This document shows, one piece after another, positions 40,113 through 50,900 of a DNA stretch of 64,000 nucleotides. Below the pieces are notes generated by a model, which was not told the origin of the DNA, ran no database searches, and was given only the letters and a program-made list of their open reading frames with translations. Each line of letters starts with the position of its first letter. The stretch's first letter is position 1. The position numbers and the translations under genes are program-made. This stretch comes from Flavobacterium psychrotrophum. GTDB lineage: Bacteria; Bacteroidota; Bacteroidia; Flavobacteriales; Flavobacteriaceae. The stretch lies in assembly GCF_003403075.1 (NCBI RefSeq), contig NZ_CP031557.1, positions 1-64,000 of the forward strand. The letters are read 5' to 3'.

Positions 40113-41639
40113 TTAATGTTTGAAATGACGTGTGCCTGTAAATACCATGCTTACGCCGTTTTCATTGCAGTAGTTGATGCTTAACTCATCTTTAATAGAC
40201 CCGCCCGGCTGGATAACCGATGTGATTCCGGCATTTTTTGCCAGCTCCACACAATCCGGGAACGGAAAGAAAGCGTCGCTTGCCATAACGGCACCGTTAA
40301 GATCAAAGCCAAACGAGTGTGCTTTTTCTACAGCGTGGGTAAGGGCGTCAACACGAGATGTTTGTCCGGTACCTGAAGCTATAAGCTGCCCGTTTTTAGC
40401 AAAAACTATAGTATTTGATTTAGTATGCTTGCAAATTTTAGATGCAAACAGCAGGTCGTCGATTTCCTGCTCAGTAGGTGATGTTAATGTAACGGTCTTA
40501 AGGTGTTCTTTATTGTCTGTAACATTATCCTTATCCTGTACCAGTAAACCATTAAGGCATGTACGAACCTGTTTTTCAGGGAGTGCCACCTCATTCTGGA
40601 TCAAAATAATCCTGTTCTTTTTTTCCTGAAGTATTGCAGTAGCCTCTTCATCATATGCCGGGGCAATAACTACTTCGCAGAAAAGTTTGTTTATTTCTTC
40701 AGCTGCTGCCTTGTCTATCTTGGTATTAGCTATAAGTACACCGCCAAAAGCAGAAGTAGGGTCGGCTGCAAGAGCGTCAAGGTAAGCATCCTTTATAGTA
40801 TCGCGAGATGCCAGGCCACATGCGTTGTTGTGCTTAAGTATAGCAAATGTAGGCTTGTCGCCCTTAAATTCGCCTATAAGGTTTACGGCTGCATCTACAT
40901 CAAGCAGGTTGTTGTAAGAAAGCTCTTTGCCGTGAAGTTTTGTAAACATAGCTTCGAAATCGCCAAAGAAAAAGCCTTTTTGGTGTGGGTTTTCGCCATA
41001 GCGCAATACCTGCCCGTTAGCAACACTTGCTTTAAAGAAAGTATCGTCTGTATTAAAATAATTAAAAATGGCAGTATCGTAGTTAGAAGATACGTGAAAT
41101 GCCTTAGTTGCAAAAAGCTTACGCTCCTCAAGCGTAGTAGCGCCATTGTTGTTTGTTATGGTGTCAAGAAACAGGCTGTAGTCTTCAACAGAAGCCACAA
41201 TAACGGTATCTTTAAAATTCTTGGCAGCTGCACGGATAAGTGATATACCGCCAATGTCTATTTTCTCAATGATATCTGCTTCAGATGCATCCGAAGCTAC
41301 CGTTTTTTCAAATGGGTAAAGATCTACGATAACAAGGTCAATTTGCGGGATGTCAAATTCTTTCATCTGCGCTACATCGCCCTCATGATCCTGACGGTTC
41401 AGGATGCCTCCAAAAACTTTTGGGTGAAGGGTTTTTACCCTTCCGCCAAGTATTGACGGGTAAGAAGTTACATCTTCTACAGCCACCACAGGTATGCCCA
41501 GTTCTTTAATAAAAGTTTCGGTACCGCCGGTAGAATATAACGTTACGTTATGCTCGTGCAGTTTTTTTACAATAGGCTCCAGGCCGTCTTTGTCAAATAC
41601 CGAAATCAGGGCAAAAGAAATCGTTTTTAGAGTGCTCAT
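40113..41639 (-). CDS. purH: Bifunctional AICAR transformylase/IMP cyclohydrolase
   Basis: 508 residues. The N-terminal IMP cyclohydrolase half (1-200) has VFDKDGLEPIVKKL, STGGTETFIKELG, GRVKTLHPKVFGG and IDIGGISLIRAAAKN. The C-terminal transformylase half has RYGENPHQKG, LKHNNACGLAS, and ASDAFFPFPDCVELA. It carries out the last two steps of purine synthesis. Slightly shorter than the usual 510-530 residues of the family. Confidence 0.96.
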   Translation of the reverse strand: MSTLKTISFALISVFDKDGLEPIVKKLHEHNVTLYSTGGTETFIKELGIPVVAVEDVTSYPSILGGRVKTLHPKVFGGILNRQDHEGDVAQMKEFDIPQIDLVIVDLYPFEKTVASDASEADIIEKIDIGGISLIRAAAKNFKDTVIVASVEDYSLFLDTITNNNGATTLEERKLFATKAFHVSSNYDTAIFNYFNTDDTFFKASVANGQVLRYGENPHQKGFFFGDFEAMFTKLHGKELSYNNLLDVDAAVNLIGEFKGDKPTFAILKHNNACGLASRDTIKDAYLDALAADPTSAFGGVLIANTKIDKAAAEEINKLFCEVVIAPAYDEEATAILQEKKNRIILIQNEVALPEKQVRTCLNGLLVQDKDNVTDNKEHLKTVTLTSPTEQEIDDLLFASKICKHTKSNTIVFAKNGQLIASGTGQTSRVDALTHAVEKAHSFGFDLNGAVMASDAFFPFPDCVELAKNAGITSVIQPGGSIKDELSINYCNENGVSMVFTGTRHFKH

Positions 41640-41808
41640 TTATCGTTAGTTTTGTTGTGTGTTTATTAAGGTTGCAAAAGTAATATTTGTACCGCTAACA
41701 TTCAACATACAAAACTGCTAATTTTTGATTATCCTGAAAAAAATATCTATATGGTTTTCATGGTTATAAAAAAATGCTGAATTTTACGCATACCAATACA
41801 TTATTAAC

Positions 41809-43059
41809 ATGAGGTTATATCTGTCCCTGCTGGGCGAAAGCTTTTCGTTTGCCATGAACGCGCTTATTAATAATAAGCTGCGCACGCTCCTTTCGCTCCT
41901 GGGCGTTACCATAGGTATCTTTTCTATTATTGCCGTGCTTGCGGCTATCGACTCTATGGAGCAAAAAATAAAGAAAGACCTGAGCAGTGTAGACAAGAAC
42001 ACCATGTACCTTAAGCGCTTTAGCTTTGGGCCATCAAGCATACCCCGCTGGAAAATGGATAACTTTCCGGATGTTACCTTTAATGAATACCAGTATTTAA
42101 AAGATAATGTGCAGCTGGCACAGTATATGGCGTTCCAGATATTTACCAAGAGCGAAACTGTGCGTTATGAAGATAAATCGGCTACGGGTGTAAATGTTGT
42201 GCCAGTATCGTATGAGTTTGCAGATATCCAGGCGCTAAAAATAGCAGGCGGCAGGTTTTATAACGAAGCAGAATCTAACAGTGGTGCTCCGGTTGTAGTG
42301 CTTGGGTATGAAATAGCGAAAACACTTTTTGGGGATGATAATCCGATCGAAAAAAAGATAAAAATGTATGGCAAGCGCTTTACCGTTATTGGCGTGCTCG
42401 AAAAGCAGGGTAGTGGCATGATGGGGCAGAGTAATGACACTGCCGTGATTATCCCCGTAAATGTATTGCGCAATATGTATGGCGACCACAACGATTTTAT
42501 GACGCCCATTATAATCATAAAACCACAGCCCGGTGCCGATGCACAGGAAGCTAAGGCAGAAGTAATACAAAAGCTGCGGGGTATGCGTGGTATAAAAGCC
42601 GGGCAGGACGATAATTTTATGGTAGATATCCTTTCGGCATTTACAGATCTTATCGACCAGATTATAGGCATGCTTAAAGTAGTAGGCTGGATTATTGCAG
42701 GTTTCTCGATACTTGTGGGTGGTTTTGGTATTGCAAACATCATGTTTGTTTCGGTTAAAGAACGTACCAGCATCATTGGTATCCAAAAGTCTTTAGGGGC
42801 CAAGAACCGTTTTATCCTGATGCAGTTTTTATTTGAGTCGGTTATTCTTTCACTTATCGGTGGGCTCGTGGGTATTCTTATGGTGTGGGGTATTGCTGCT
42901 GCCGCTACAAAAATGCTTGACTTTGAGTTTGTACTCAGTTTCTTCAACATCATGCTGGGTACGTCGCTGTCTATAATTATAGGACTGGTATCGGGTATCA
43001 TGCCTGCCATATCGGCTTCAAGGCTTGATCCTGTAGAGGCGATAAGGACGGGAATGTAG
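41809..43059 (+). CDS. MacB/FtsX-like ABC transporter permease
   Basis: 416 residues. First helix with LLGVTIGIFSIIAVLAAIDS, a MacB periplasmic core (about 45-270: FGDDNPIEKKIKMYGKRF, VIGVLEKQGSGMMG) and an FtsX domain with three more helices (VGGFGIANIMFVSVKERT, IGIQKSLGAKNRFIL, LDPVEAIRTGM). No ATPase is next to it. Such proteins export or extract lipoproteins, peptides or drugs; the substrate here is unknown. Confidence 0.88.
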   Translation: MRLYLSLLGESFSFAMNALINNKLRTLLSLLGVTIGIFSIIAVLAAIDSMEQKIKKDLSSVDKNTMYLKRFSFGPSSIPRWKMDNFPDVTFNEYQYLKDNVQLAQYMAFQIFTKSETVRYEDKSATGVNVVPVSYEFADIQALKIAGGRFYNEAESNSGAPVVVLGYEIAKTLFGDDNPIEKKIKMYGKRFTVIGVLEKQGSGMMGQSNDTAVIIPVNVLRNMYGDHNDFMTPIIIIKPQPGADAQEAKAEVIQKLRGMRGIKAGQDDNFMVDILSAFTDLIDQIIGMLKVVGWIIAGFSILVGGFGIANIMFVSVKERTSIIGIQKSLGAKNRFILMQFLFESVILSLIGGLVGILMVWGIAAAATKMLDFEFVLSFFNIMLGTSLSIIIGLVSGIMPAISASRLDPVEAIRTGM

Positions 43060-43118
43060 GTTTTATTTTGTCGATGTGGTGATTTGTTGATGCGTTTATT
43101 TGGGAGCTTCATTCGGGT

Positions 43119-43180
43119 TGAACGCATCCCGTCCGACCTGTCATCGCGAGCGGAGGAATGGAGCGCGGCGATCTTATGGT
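43119..43180. repeat. REP-like intergenic element
   Basis: CCTGTCATCGCGAGCGGAGG, then AATGGAGCGCGGCGATCTTA: a GC-rich imperfect palindrome typical of dispersed extragenic repeats in Bacteroidota. It lies between converging genes, one of them frameshifted. Confidence 0.5.
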
Positions 43181-43207
43181 TTGACAATGATTACTGAGTA
43201 ACTATAC

Positions 43208-43730
43208 TTATTCAACTAAAATTTCATAGCTTTCATTTTGATTTATTGAACTCTTGAAAAAGTCCCTGACTGTTACGGCAGTATCTATTATATTTGGCAC
43301 ATACCCCGAAAATTCTGATTCTATTTCATCTTCAAAAACATTAAAATTCTTTAAATATGCAGCACCTGAATACCAACGATCAATAAAGTTGTCGATGCCG
43401 CCATAAATATCCATAACAAGGTCTGTTTCTTCTTGTTCATTCTGAAGTGCTGGCAGTACTTGGTTGTTTAGAAAATTAATGACATCCTGCAGCTGATTAG
43501 GGGCGTAAAAATGCCATGTTGTTATCTGTGTCTTTTACAGGTAGTCCATTTTCATTATTATAACTTTCCTCTGTTAATGAAGCATTCATTAGTTTCAGAC
43601 CCTCAATTTCACTTATCAGTGAGGCATAATACATTAGAATATAGTACTGGCTAAATCGAATTGTTGTAACATTTGTCCAATTATCATCATTTACATTTGA
43701 CAAAAGGCAAAAATTTATTTCTCTTGACAT
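43208..43730 (-). pseudogene. Frameshifted gene of unknown function
   Basis: One frame (43730 to 43497) starts MSREINFCLLSNVNDDNW and stops after ..NNMAFLRP. The next frame is open across that stop and reads FYAPNQLQDVINFLNNQVLP down to 43208. Joining them at the A/T run near 43506-43512 gives one product of about 173 residues with even, protein-like composition in both parts. One extra base is the simplest cause, either real or a sequencing error. No family recognised. Confidence 0.65.
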
Positions 43731-43767
43731 TATTATTTAATTTCAATATGTTGTTGATCACTGTGGA

Positions 43768-44850
43768 TTACTTCCCCATAGCTTTATCCACTAATTCTTT
43801 TAATTCAGTATAAAGTTCCTGTCTGCCGTCACTCTTTAAGTTTACTGCCATTAAAAAAGCACCATAGTGCCAATAATTGTCTACCCACGGGTAACTGCCA
43901 AAAAGCCCCGGACTGCTAACTGCGGTAGATGGCCCACCTGCACCGCCATATACCCATTCGCCATACCCATATCCTAACCCTTTTGCCTGGGCAGGGGAGT
44001 GGGCTATGGTAACATCCGCAGTAAGGCGGTTTACCTGCATTTCGGCGATGCTTTTCTCTGTTAGTATGCGTCGGCCATTAAACAGTCCTTTGTTTAGTAT
44101 CATTCCCAGGAAATTTAGATAATCATTGGGTGTACTGAAAGCGCCACCGGCGGGCAGTGCTACTGCGCCTTTGCCAAAATCGGTATCCTTCATCTCTAAA
44201 GGTTGTGCGATGCGCTCAGCAAATAACGTTTCAAAACTTTTGCCGCTTATTTTTTCCAGTACAGCACCTGCTATTTGCAGGCCGGTATTACTGTAATGAA
44301 AAACCATGCCCGGCTTACCCTCCATTGGGAGTTGAGCTATGGCGGCTATCGCATCGTCCATATTCTTGTACGTTTTCATTTGCTTGATGTTTTCTTTCAG
44401 TTCCGGAGCTTTAATGCCGGTAGTGTGCGACAGGCACTGGCTAATAGTAATACCACCCTTTCCGCTTTTGCTGAGTATGGGCAGAAATTTGCCTACGGTA
44501 TCAGTAAGCTTCAGGGTGCTTTCGTCTACAAAAGTCATAACCAGTGCTGCGCTTAGCCACTTACTACAGCTGGCTATGGGCTGTCGGGTAGCTGTAGTGT
44601 AATTGCCGGTATCTGCATCCTGTTCCTGCCTGCGGGCAACGATTTTTGTTACCGCCTTTTGCCTTCGTGTCATGTGGCTTACCGAGTAGCTGTATATGGT
44701 TTTGTTGTTTTTATGGATTACCAGTATTACCCGCCCGCCCATGTCTTCAGCATGAGCGTTAAGCCATTCGGTTACGGCAGAGAAATCCTGTTGCGCACGA
44801 GCAGGACTAAGTACTAATAGCGCAACCAATATGTAGAACAATGATTTCAT
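43768..44850 (-). CDS. Serine hydrolase, beta-lactamase/PBP-like (S12 family)
   Basis: 360 residues with a signal peptide (1-20, LLVLSPARAQQ). Catalytic motifs: Ser94-x-x-Lys97 in ASCSKWLSAAL, Tyr-x-Asn in FHYSNTGLQIAG, and HYGAF near the C-terminus at the place of the HxG triad. AGGAFSTPNDYLNFLGM is typical of this group. Likely exported. Members are esterases, peptidases or D-aminopeptidases; substrate unknown, and there is no reason to call it a resistance enzyme. Confidence 0.85.
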   Translation of the reverse strand: MKSLFYILVALLVLSPARAQQDFSAVTEWLNAHAEDMGGRVILVIHKNNKTIYSYSVSHMTRRQKAVTKIVARRQEQDADTGNYTTATRQPIASCSKWLSAALVMTFVDESTLKLTDTVGKFLPILSKSGKGGITISQCLSHTTGIKAPELKENIKQMKTYKNMDDAIAAIAQLPMEGKPGMVFHYSNTGLQIAGAVLEKISGKSFETLFAERIAQPLEMKDTDFGKGAVALPAGGAFSTPNDYLNFLGMILNKGLFNGRRILTEKSIAEMQVNRLTADVTIAHSPAQAKGLGYGYGEWVYGGAGGPSTAVSSPGLFGSYPWVDNYWHYGAFLMAVNLKSDGRQELYTELKELVDKAMGK

Positions 44851-44937
44851 GGCTTTTATTTTTAAAGTTAATGAATATTGAGGTTTGGTGGTCAGTAAAG
44901 GGCGTTAATTTGCACGATGTTTTAGATAGAAAGCAAA

Positions 44938-44962
44938 AGCCCCACCGCGTAGCGGTGGGGCT
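44938..44962 (-). terminator. Strong terminator after the giant adhesin gene
   Basis: AGCCCCACCGC-GTA-GCGGTGGGGCT, an 11-bp perfect stem 38 bases past the stop codon, with A/T-rich flanks. Confidence 0.85.
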
Positions 44963-44999
44963 CTCTATTTTGGGATTTAAACTTTAAAGTATGCTGCCG

Positions 45000-47900
45000 T
45001 TAGTAAACGATGCGCTTAGACACTTTACCTTTTACAGTATTTACCTCTACGATAATTACCTGCTGTGCAATGTTTAGGTTGCTTACAGCTGCTTTGGTAT
45101 CGTTGATGCCATTTGCGCTGTAAAGCTGCCTTCCACGGATATCAAATATGGTAACACCGTTTATAAGTGTGCTGCCTGTATTGATGCTTATGGTATTGCC
45201 CTGCTTGTAAACGATCACTGTATCAGGGTCAACCGTTGGGTTGTCTGTGCCCAGTGCCGATGTACGGTATACTACTTCGAAACGTCCTTCAAAAGTACCT
45301 GCTTCAGAAGTAAAGGTATAGTCGCGGTCTGAGATATTACGGATAATACCTTCAGCATTGTCTTTAAGGTAAATTACCTGACCTTGTTCAAACACACCTT
45401 CGGTATGGTCAAGGCCTACAGTAAATTCTCCTGCCGCCGGTACTGTAAAGCCCATTGGTACAACATCTGTAGCATCAAACTCCGGCCTTGCCTGGATTGC
45501 AAGCTGCGCGTTTTCTGCCAGCGAGTATAGCGATACCGTATTGGCATCAGTAAGCTTAAGGCCGTCATAACCATAGTCAAGGCCTGTAGTACCTTCTTCC
45601 ATGTAGGCGATAAGTGCCTGGCTTGCCGTACCGTTTTGTGCCTTCATGTTCAGCCACAGTTTAGAAGCTGTGCTTTGCGCTGTCCTGAAGAAGCCTTGTG
45701 CGGCTCCCGGTGCTGCACGCCTCATGCTGTTTGTAAAGTTAAGCTGCGGGTTAGTTTGTCCTGTAGCTGTTTTTACAATAAAGCCCTGCCCCTGGCTAAT
45801 AACCCAGTTGCCTGCGGTGGCATTTGCACCCTGGTAGAAATCACCAAGGCTTACCGTTGTAGCATCGCCCGGGTTAGCAGTATAACCTGCCTGTGTAAGG
45901 GTAGCATATGATGAAGATGCCGCGCTGTTGCGTTTCCTCCACAGGTAAAGGCCTGTAGACGTGTGCAGTTTTCCGCTGTTCGCGGTAAAGAAGTCGGCTA
46001 CGCTTATTGGCGATGGGTAAGGGTTACCCACAGCGGTAAAGCGGTTGTTATCTGTAGAAAGCGCGATGCTTACATTACCATTGTTTGGCGTACCTGTAAA
46101 GATACCGTCAAAGGCAAAAGAAGCGGTGCCTTCATTAAATCCTGTATGAGTATCTGCATTTGGCATACGTATAAGGTATCCTTTTGCAGCCTCAAAGCTG
46201 TGGTCGCCCGGTGTTACTGACCAGTAACCTTCTATCATGGCAGTACCATTGCTGGCATACTTATACTCATAGAAACGCGTTGCCGACGTTGCCGGAGAGA
46301 AAGTAAGCAGGTTTTGTGCTGCCACAGGAGATGACCACATGGTGTAATCTAGCCTGTATAGCGGGTTACTGCTTTTGTGGATGGTAATTTTACCCGCATT
46401 GTCGTTAGTAGCTGTAGCGGCACCTTGTAGAAGTGCACCGTTGTTAGCTATGGTAAGGGTACCAGCCGGGTTAACAGAAAGTATGTTGTCTACACTTAGT
46501 GTTGCACCTGTAGCTACGGTTAGCGTTGCACCTGCACCTACAGTAAGGTTGTGGGCAAGGGCAGTACCAGTACTAATTACAGGGTTATTGGCTGTTGAAG
46601 GTATTACCACATCGCTGGTAGCTGTTGGTACTACACCTCCACACCAGTTGGCAGTGTTTGTCCATGAGCTGTCTGTACCAACCCAGTTGAAGCAAGGAGC
46701 TGTAATTGTGATGTTGTAATCTTCTGTTTCGCCATAGGTTGTAGTTGAACAAGCGCCACTTGCAGTATAAGCACTATCAGAAGCACCTCTTACGCGTAGT
46801 TTTGTTAAACCTAATGTAGCAGTTGCAGGAACTGTAAACGTAAAAGTTTGTGTAGAACTTCCACCTGTAGAAGACGTTCCTACTGCAATAGCTTCGCCTG
46901 AATCAAAAACTAAGTTTTGGTTATAATCTATCCATGCAGCAGCCCACTGTATACTATCTGTACCCAGGCTTACTGCCAGTGAGTAGGTAGATCCTGCGGC
47001 AAGCGCTATAGGTGTATTGCTGTAAGATGAATAATTTGTAGTACCATTTGTGGTACTTGGGTTGCTGTAACTAACATTAGCGCCGGTTACAGACACATTA
47101 GTTATGCTGTCTCCTGTGTTAACAGTAGTTGTTACAGGTACACAGTATCCATAATAAAAACTTGTACCATCTGTCCATGAACTTGTTTCTGTAGCGCTAC
47201 AAATAGCATTTACATACACATAGTAAGTGGTATTAACAGTAAGTGATGATATGTTAACTGTAGTAATTCCTGTAGCTGTGGTTCCAGATGTTAACAGGCC
47301 TGTAGCGCCACTACCTGCAGCACCAGATGTTCTTACTTCATAGCTATATCCGTTTGAAACTGCTGTAGAAGGTGCGGTCCAGTTTATGGTAGCTCCTGTA
47401 GCTGTAGTTGTAGCAGTTACGTTTGTAGGTGTAAAACATGCTGGTACAGCAACTACGTTTAACGTGTAATCTACATAAGAACCGTAGCCGTATGCTCCAC
47501 AAGGAGATGCAACCGGAGATCCGTCTCCTGCATTGGCAGTCCTGTTCCAGAACCTTATCCTGTACTGACCAAGAGGCTGGTCTGCAGGTATGGTAATAGA
47601 TACATTGTGTGTATAAGTACCGTTTACACCATCATAGTATAAAGGTAGATTTATAAGGTCGCCTGCATCACTAAAGCTGCCATTGCCGGTTAAGTCAGCG
47701 GCAATACCAAGGCCAATATATCCTAATGTAGTAGCAGTAACGTTGTAAGTAACTCCCGGAGAAACGCTAATAAGTGTGCTTATACGGTTTCTGCCTGCCG
47801 CACTACAAGCGTCTGCGCCTGCAATAGTGTTGCTAAATGAAGTATTTCCGCCAGAAACAGTTACCTGAGAGATGTTGTGTGTACTGTCACAGCTTGAATA

Positions 47901-50900
47901 TGTAGGAGTACAATATCCTGTAAAGAAGCTGGTAGATGCAGTCCATGCACTGTGGTCTGTTTCGCTACAGTTAGAACGTACCCAAACATAGTATGTAGTG
48001 TCTGTAGTAAGGCCTGTAAGCGTAGCTGTTGTTACACCTGCTGCCACAGCACCGCTAACTGTTGTTGCAGCTGTAGGGGCAGTATTTGTTGTGCTATAGT
48101 AATACTGATAGCCGCTATCCGGTAAAGCTGTTGGTGCAGTCCAGCTTAGTGTAGCACCGCCCAGATTACCGGCAGCAACAAGATTATTAGGCACAATACA
48201 AGTTGGTGTAGTTGTAAAGTTTCCGGTTAATGAAGCCGAATCGCAATAGCCATTACCTGCTGTTACTTTATAGTAATATGTAGTAAGGGCAGTAAGGCCG
48301 CTTACGGTATAAGTGCTGGCCGCTATGTTAGAGAATGGAGAGCCGGTTACAGCACCTGTAAAGTCGGCATTTGTAAATACTTCAACTTTATAAGTTACAG
48401 CACTTACCGGTGTACCTCCCGGGTTACCCAGTGTCCAGCTAATAGTACCCTGGTTGTAAGCAGGAGATGTAGCCGAAACTGTAGCCATAGTAGGGCAGTC
48501 GCCAATGATCTTACCTGATATTGCAAACATGTTTGCAAAACCTGCGGCAGTACCACTGGTAAGTTTTACGTTGGTTACTTTTTTACCCTGGTTTGCTGCA
48601 AGTATAGGAATAGCTACCTGGAATATCCTGGCATCACCTGTATCGCGAGAACCATTGGTTCTGTTAGTACGGCCTATGTTTTGGATAAGGATAGGAGTAT
48701 TTGCATTACTCTGGTACCAGTCTGTAAAACTCAGGTTAGGAGTTTCTTGTGTTGATACTACATTATTTTCATCTATAAATGTAATTGTAGCTTTAACAAT
48801 TGGAGTACCACTACCACCTGTAACCGCAAGATAAATATCTGTTAGTTTTACCGGTGTAGAAAGTGTAAGTAACCCTTCTTGTCCCGGGGCTAATTTAAGC
48901 GTGTTGTTAGCGGCATAGTCTCCAAGGAAGAACTTAAGGCCACTAAGGCTGCTAACCGGGCTGGTTAGTACACGGTTTAATGGTAGTGCAGTAGTAAGGG
49001 CAGCATCTGTAGTGTTAAGTTTATAGCTGTTTGCCATATATGCATAACCTCCATTACCATTTGCTGTAGCATCGTCAACAGCACTGGTTGTAGAGTTAAG
49101 AGAGTTGCTTACGCCGTCTGCTATAACATCATAGTTATAACCTGCAACATCAAGTGGTGTAAAAGTATTGGTAGCTACAAAAGTACCATTTGCAGTTACC
49201 CAGTTGCCTGTTGTACAGCCGGTAGATACTGCTTTTACACGGAATGCATAGGTAGCATTTGCAGTAAGGCCGGTAAGGCTGTACTGAAGGCTTGTAATAC
49301 CCGATGCAGATGCGGTAGTTGTAGCAAAGTTATCTAAAGACGCCTCTACAGTATATGTTACTGCGGTAGAAGCACCTCCCGTAGAAGACGACCAGTTAAG
49401 GTTAGCCTGGCTGTTTGTAACGTTACTTGCTCCTACAATAAGCGGGTCTGCTACGCAGGTAATTGCGTTTGCAGTTGTTGTAGTGGCACTGTAGGCAGGG
49501 CCATTACAGGTAGCGCCTCCATTATAAGAGTAAACAGTATAGTAATACTGTGTGTTGCTGTTAAGGCTTGTAGCGTTGTATGTAGCTGCTGTGCCTACAT
49601 AAGCTACTGTACCACCGCCAAAAGCTGCATTTACCGTATAGGTAGTGCCTGCTACAGGTGTAGCACTAAGTGTAGGTGTAAGGCTGCGTATTACAACGTA
49701 TCCTGTTGGCGCTGTAGCAGGTGGTGTCCAGCTTACTGTAAGTGTGCTTGAAGTTATAGCAGAAATTGTTGCTGCTGTAGCTACTGCAGGTGCAGAACAA
49801 GCAGTTAAGAAACTACCACCACTTGCCCATGAGCTTGTTGATGTAGCATCACATACTGAACGTATCCACCAGTAGTAAGTACCCATGGCCGGCAGTGCAA
49901 CTGTAGCAGTATTTGTAAGAACAACATTAGAGTTGTTTACAGTAGCTGTGCTAAGTGGGGCAGTGTTAGTTGTAGAATAATAATATTCATAACCTCCTGC
50001 CGGTGCCGGAGACAATTGTGCCCAGTTTAGCGTTACAGATGAATCTGTAAGGGCTGATGTTGTAAGGGTAGTTGGAACGATACAGTTTGGTGTTGTTTTA
50101 CCAGTTATACCAAATACGCTCAATTTTCCATTTCCTGATTCAGTCCTGGTTATTGTTACATATTGCAGAAGTTTTCCTTGGTAAGCAGCCGGTACAGTAA
50201 CGTTTACATAGTCAATGTAAAAGGTTCCGCCTTCACCTGTGTTATCAATTTTGATCCTTCTGATACCAGACATTATGTTATTTGTAGCATTGCTCCAGTC
50301 TGCAATAGATAGCGTAGCAGATGCAGGAGCTGTTGTGCCGTCTGTAAATCCAAGAGTAGCTGTAAAGCTTGATGCAGCATCTCCAGATGTAGCAATAATG
50401 TCTAAGCTTGTTACTGCCGTAGGTGTTGCAAGTTCAAGCACGCCTGAGCTTGATGTACCGCCTAATAACCTCAATACGTTATTTGCTTTGTATGAACCAA
50501 GAAAATAGTTCTTACTGTTAAAGTTGTATGCGTGGTTATTTGGTAGTCCGTTACCTGTTGAAGGCAGCGTATTCCATTCGTTGATTGAATATCCGTTCTC
50601 ATAGTAACACCAGTTTGAGCCATCAACACCTATTGTGGCATTGCCTGCTCCACCTTTTTTACCTTCAAGTACTACATCCTGGTTAAAACTTCCGGATGTA
50701 AGTGTAAATGGTGTCCATTCTTCTTTTTTTGCTGTAAATGTTACAACAGATGATGGTGTTGTTGAGTATGTGTTAACAGCAAATACTCTAACATAATATA
50801 CAGCTCCCGGAGATAATGCAAGGTCATATGTATTAGCTGATAAGCCAGTTACTGCCGTTGCGCCTGTAAATGCTGCGTTGTCTGCATATTCAAGGGTATA

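Noticed and set aside
42258..43187. 309-residue minus-strand ORF opposite the MacB-like permease
   Set aside because: It is the mirror of a well-supported permease gene and reads as a low-information, Ile/Ser/Pro-rich frame.
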